From: Euryarchaeota archaeon RBG_13_57_23
GTDB taxonomy: Archaea > Thermoplasmatota > Thermoplasmata > UBA10834
Length of the DNA stretch: 13,867 bases
NCBI GenBank assembly: GCA_001800675.1
Contig: MGVW01000025.1
Location: forward strand, 1 to 13,867
Reading direction: 5' to 3'
Positions 12,092-13,867 of the stretch are shown here, in pieces. The position numbers were made by a program, and so were the translations under genes. The notes beneath the pieces were generated by a model. That model was not told the origin of the DNA. It worked only from the letters and a program-made list of their open reading frames with translations, and did not search any database. Position 1 is the first letter of the stretch. Each line of letters begins with the position of its first letter.

Positions 12092-13867
12092 ATGAACGAA
12101 TTCGCTCTCCTTGACCAGAGGCTCCAGGAGCTGCTGCGCAAGAGAGGTATCATAGAGCCCACCGAGCCCCAGACCAAGGCGATACCTGCTATATTGTCGG
12201 GCGACCACGTGTTGCTCGTCGCTCCGACCGGAATCGGAAAGACAGAAGCAGCGATGTTGCCAATCCTCCACAAGCTGGCTCAGGGTAGACGAGGGGGGAT
12301 CAGGTGCATCTACGTCACTCCCCTCAGGGCGCTCAACCGCGACCTCCTCAAGCGTCTCAAGGAGTTCGGTGAGGCGGTGGACCTCAGGATAGCGGTGAGG
12401 CACGGAGACACACCTCAATCCGAACGGGCAGCGCAGACCAAGAACCCTCCAGACGTGCTCATCACCACGCCTGAGACTCTGCAGATACTCTTCACCGGTC
12501 GCATTCTCAGACAGCACCTTGCTCACGTCAAGCATGTCGTCGTAGACGAGATCCATGAGCTAGCAGAAGATGAACGGGGGGCGCAGCTGGCGGTCGCCCT
12601 CGAGAGGCTGGTGAGAACGGCCGGAGACTACCAGAGGATAGGGCTGTCCGCCACCGTAGGGTCCGTCGACGAGGTCTCCAACTACCTGGCTGGCGTGGGG
12701 AGGAACATCTCGGTCCTGAGAGTCTCCGCTGTAAAAGACATGCGCATCAATGTCGAGAGTCCGCAGACCGACGACTCCGACAAGACCCTGGCCAATCGCC
12801 TCCAGACCGATCTCAAGCACATCGCGTGCATGAGAAGGTGCAAGCAGATCGTGGAGGACCACAGGTCGACCCTGTTCTTCGTGAACACGCGTGACAATGC
12901 CGAAGCCCTCGGAGTGCGGTACCATCTCTGGGACGAGTCTTTTAGCATCGGTGTGCACCACGGTTCTCTGTCAAAGGAGATCAGGGTGCAGATGGAGGAT
13001 GATTTCAAATCCGAGAAGCTGAAAGGACTCATCTGCACCTCGTCGCTCGAACTCGGCATTGACGTTGGTTCTGCCGACTATGCAATACAATTCGACTCAC
13101 CCCGCCAAGTCACCAGGCTCATCCAGCGCGTAGGAAGGTCCGGGCACAGAATCGGGGAGATCTCGGTTGGCAGCATCGTAACGACCGCCCCTGCCGAGAC
13201 CGCTGAGAGCATAGTCATCGCAAGGAGAGCGATGATTGAGGAACTGGAGAAGTTCAGGATAAGGGAGAATCCATTGAGTGTTTTGGCGAACCAGCTAGTT
13301 GCTATGACTCTGACGGAAGGAAGGGTCGACAAGCAATCCGCTTTCGAGACAGTCAGAAGGGCGTATCCTTTCAGGAACCTCCTGAGAAAGGATTTCGACG
13401 ACGTCCTCAGGCTCCTCGCCGAACTGCACATCCTCTGGGACGACGAGAACGCCTTCCGGAAGAAAACGACTGGAATGATGCACTTCTTCGACAACATATC
13501 AATGATCCCGGACGAGAAGACCTACAGGATCAGGGAGGTTTCATCGCGTGCCGTCATTGGGACGCTAGACGAGAGCTTCGTCGCAACATACGCGGAGCCG
13601 TATTCGACCTTCGTCGCGCGGGGCAGAACCTGGAGGGTCGTGGAGGTCGGAGAGGACGAGGTGATGGTGGAGCAGATCAAGGAGCTAGCAGCGACGCCCT
13701 CCTGGGTCGGTGAAGAGATACCTGTGCCGTTCGAGGTTGCATTGGAGGTCGGAGCGATTCGACGGCTCCAAGCTATGGACATCTATCCAGCGGACAAGGA
13801 CACGATAGAGGAACTTCTCAAGTGGATTAGGAGTCAGGGAGAGCGGCCACTGCCGACCGACAAGCTT
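12092..13867 (+). CDS. lhr: Lhr-type superfamily 2 ATP-dependent helicase (3' end outside window)
   Basis: An open frame of 592 codons runs from ATG 12092 to the last base of the window with no stop, so the protein is truncated at its C-terminus by the window edge. Lhr proteins are 3'-5' helicases acting on forked DNA and RNA-DNA hybrids in repair. Motifs in order: Q-motif region EPTEPQ (22-27), Walker A A44-P-T-G-I-G-K-T51, TPLRALNRDL (motif Ia) near residue 75, TTPETL near residue 130, DEIH box (152-155), SAT (186-188), motif IV FFVNTR (near 268), TSSLELGIDVG (near 315), and motif VI Q345-R-V-G-R-S-G-H352. After the two RecA domains come winged-helix and beta-rich segments typical of the Lhr core (from about residue 400). 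About a third of a normal 850-950-residue protein is missing here. Confidence 0.93.
   Translation, partial: MNEFALLDQRLQELLRKRGIIEPTEPQTKAIPAILSGDHVLLVAPTGIGKTEAAMLPILHKLAQGRRGGIRCIYVTPLRALNRDLLKRLKEFGEAVDLRIAVRHGDTPQSERAAQTKNPPDVLITTPETLQILFTGRILRQHLAHVKHVVVDEIHELAEDERGAQLAVALERLVRTAGDYQRIGLSATVGSVDEVSNYLAGVGRNISVLRVSAVKDMRINVESPQTDDSDKTLANRLQTDLKHIACMRRCKQIVEDHRSTLFFVNTRDNAEALGVRYHLWDESFSIGVHHGSLSKEIRVQMEDDFKSEKLKGLICTSSLELGIDVGSADYAIQFDSPRQVTRLIQRVGRSGHRIGEISVGSIVTTAPAETAESIVIARRAMIEELEKFRIRENPLSVLANQLVAMTLTEGRVDKQSAFETVRRAYPFRNLLRKDFDDVLRLLAELHILWDDENAFRKKTTGMMHFFDNISMIPDEKTYRIREVSSRAVIGTLDESFVATYAEPYSTFVARGRTWRVVEVGEDEVMVEQIKELAATPSWVGEEIPVPFEVALEVGAIRRLQAMDIYPADKDTIEELLKWIRSQGERPLPTDKL

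Noticed and set aside
11972..13782. Several minus-strand frames opposite the helicase gene
   Set aside because: The plus strand is open for 592 codons with ordered SF2 helicase motifs, so the minus frames are shadows.
1..13867. CRISPR arrays, insertion sequences, rRNA genes or defence islands
   Set aside because: I saw no repeat-spacer pattern, transposase-like frame, terminal repeats or rRNA sequence. Apart from the small regions noted, genes are ordinary housekeeping types.

Overview
This window looks like chromosomal DNA from an archaeon, most likely a euryarchaeal or Thermoplasmatota-type lineage. I infer this from the sequence and have not searched databases. The signs are TATA-like boxes about 25-30 nt upstream of start codons or tRNA ends, probable leaderless genes mixed with genes carrying AGGTG-type ribosome binding sites, a tRNA gene with no encoded CCA, a CxxC-x17-CxxC zinc-ribbon protein of a type common in archaea, and an Lhr-family helicase. 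The DNA is GC-rich by eye, with one AT-rich patch at about 10488-10605.

Layout. (1) 1-1151, plus strand: a 1-Cys AhpE-like peroxiredoxin, then an AhpD/carboxymuconolactone-decarboxylase-fold protein that has lost one cysteine of its CxxC motif. (2) 1152-1860: a tRNA with anticodon CAT, a small zinc-ribbon gene on the minus strand whose best ribosome binding site points at an ATA codon, and a sparse stretch with two chained mini-ORFs ending one base before the next gene. (3) 1861-6021: an S9-family serine peptidase (plus) ending 3 bp from a thioredoxin reductase (minus), then a cation:proton antiporter (plus) divergent from it. (4) 6018-10268, minus strand: a tight four-gene operon of NifV-like DRE-TIM synthase, aconitase-family large subunit, small subunit and NADP-type isocitrate dehydrogenase. 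(5) 10269-10689: a roughly 420-bp non-coding region with a 17-bp imperfect hairpin and an AT-rich patch. (6) 10690-13867: enolase (minus) divergent from an Lhr-type helicase (plus) that runs off the right edge.

How the genes work together. The most interesting unit is the four-gene operon. Its members would usually be annotated as leucine or lysine biosynthesis genes, but the dehydrogenase carries the isocitrate-binding Ser-x-Asn-x3-Arg and the NADP-binding Lys-Tyr signatures of true isocitrate dehydrogenase. The synthase and the dehydratase small subunit both have substrate loops that match neither isopropylmalate nor classical homocitrate enzymes. The simplest reading is a self-contained route from acetyl-CoA and oxaloacetate to 2-oxoglutarate (citrate synthase-like, aconitase-like, IDH), with the lysine-type homocitrate route as the main alternative. 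The peroxiredoxin, AhpD-like protein and thioredoxin reductase suggest thiol-based peroxide defence, although they are not one operon.

Gene packing is very tight. The antiporter and IDH genes converge with overlapping stop codons, S9 peptidase and trxB converge with a 3-bp gap, and the operon uses ATGA and stop/SD overlaps.
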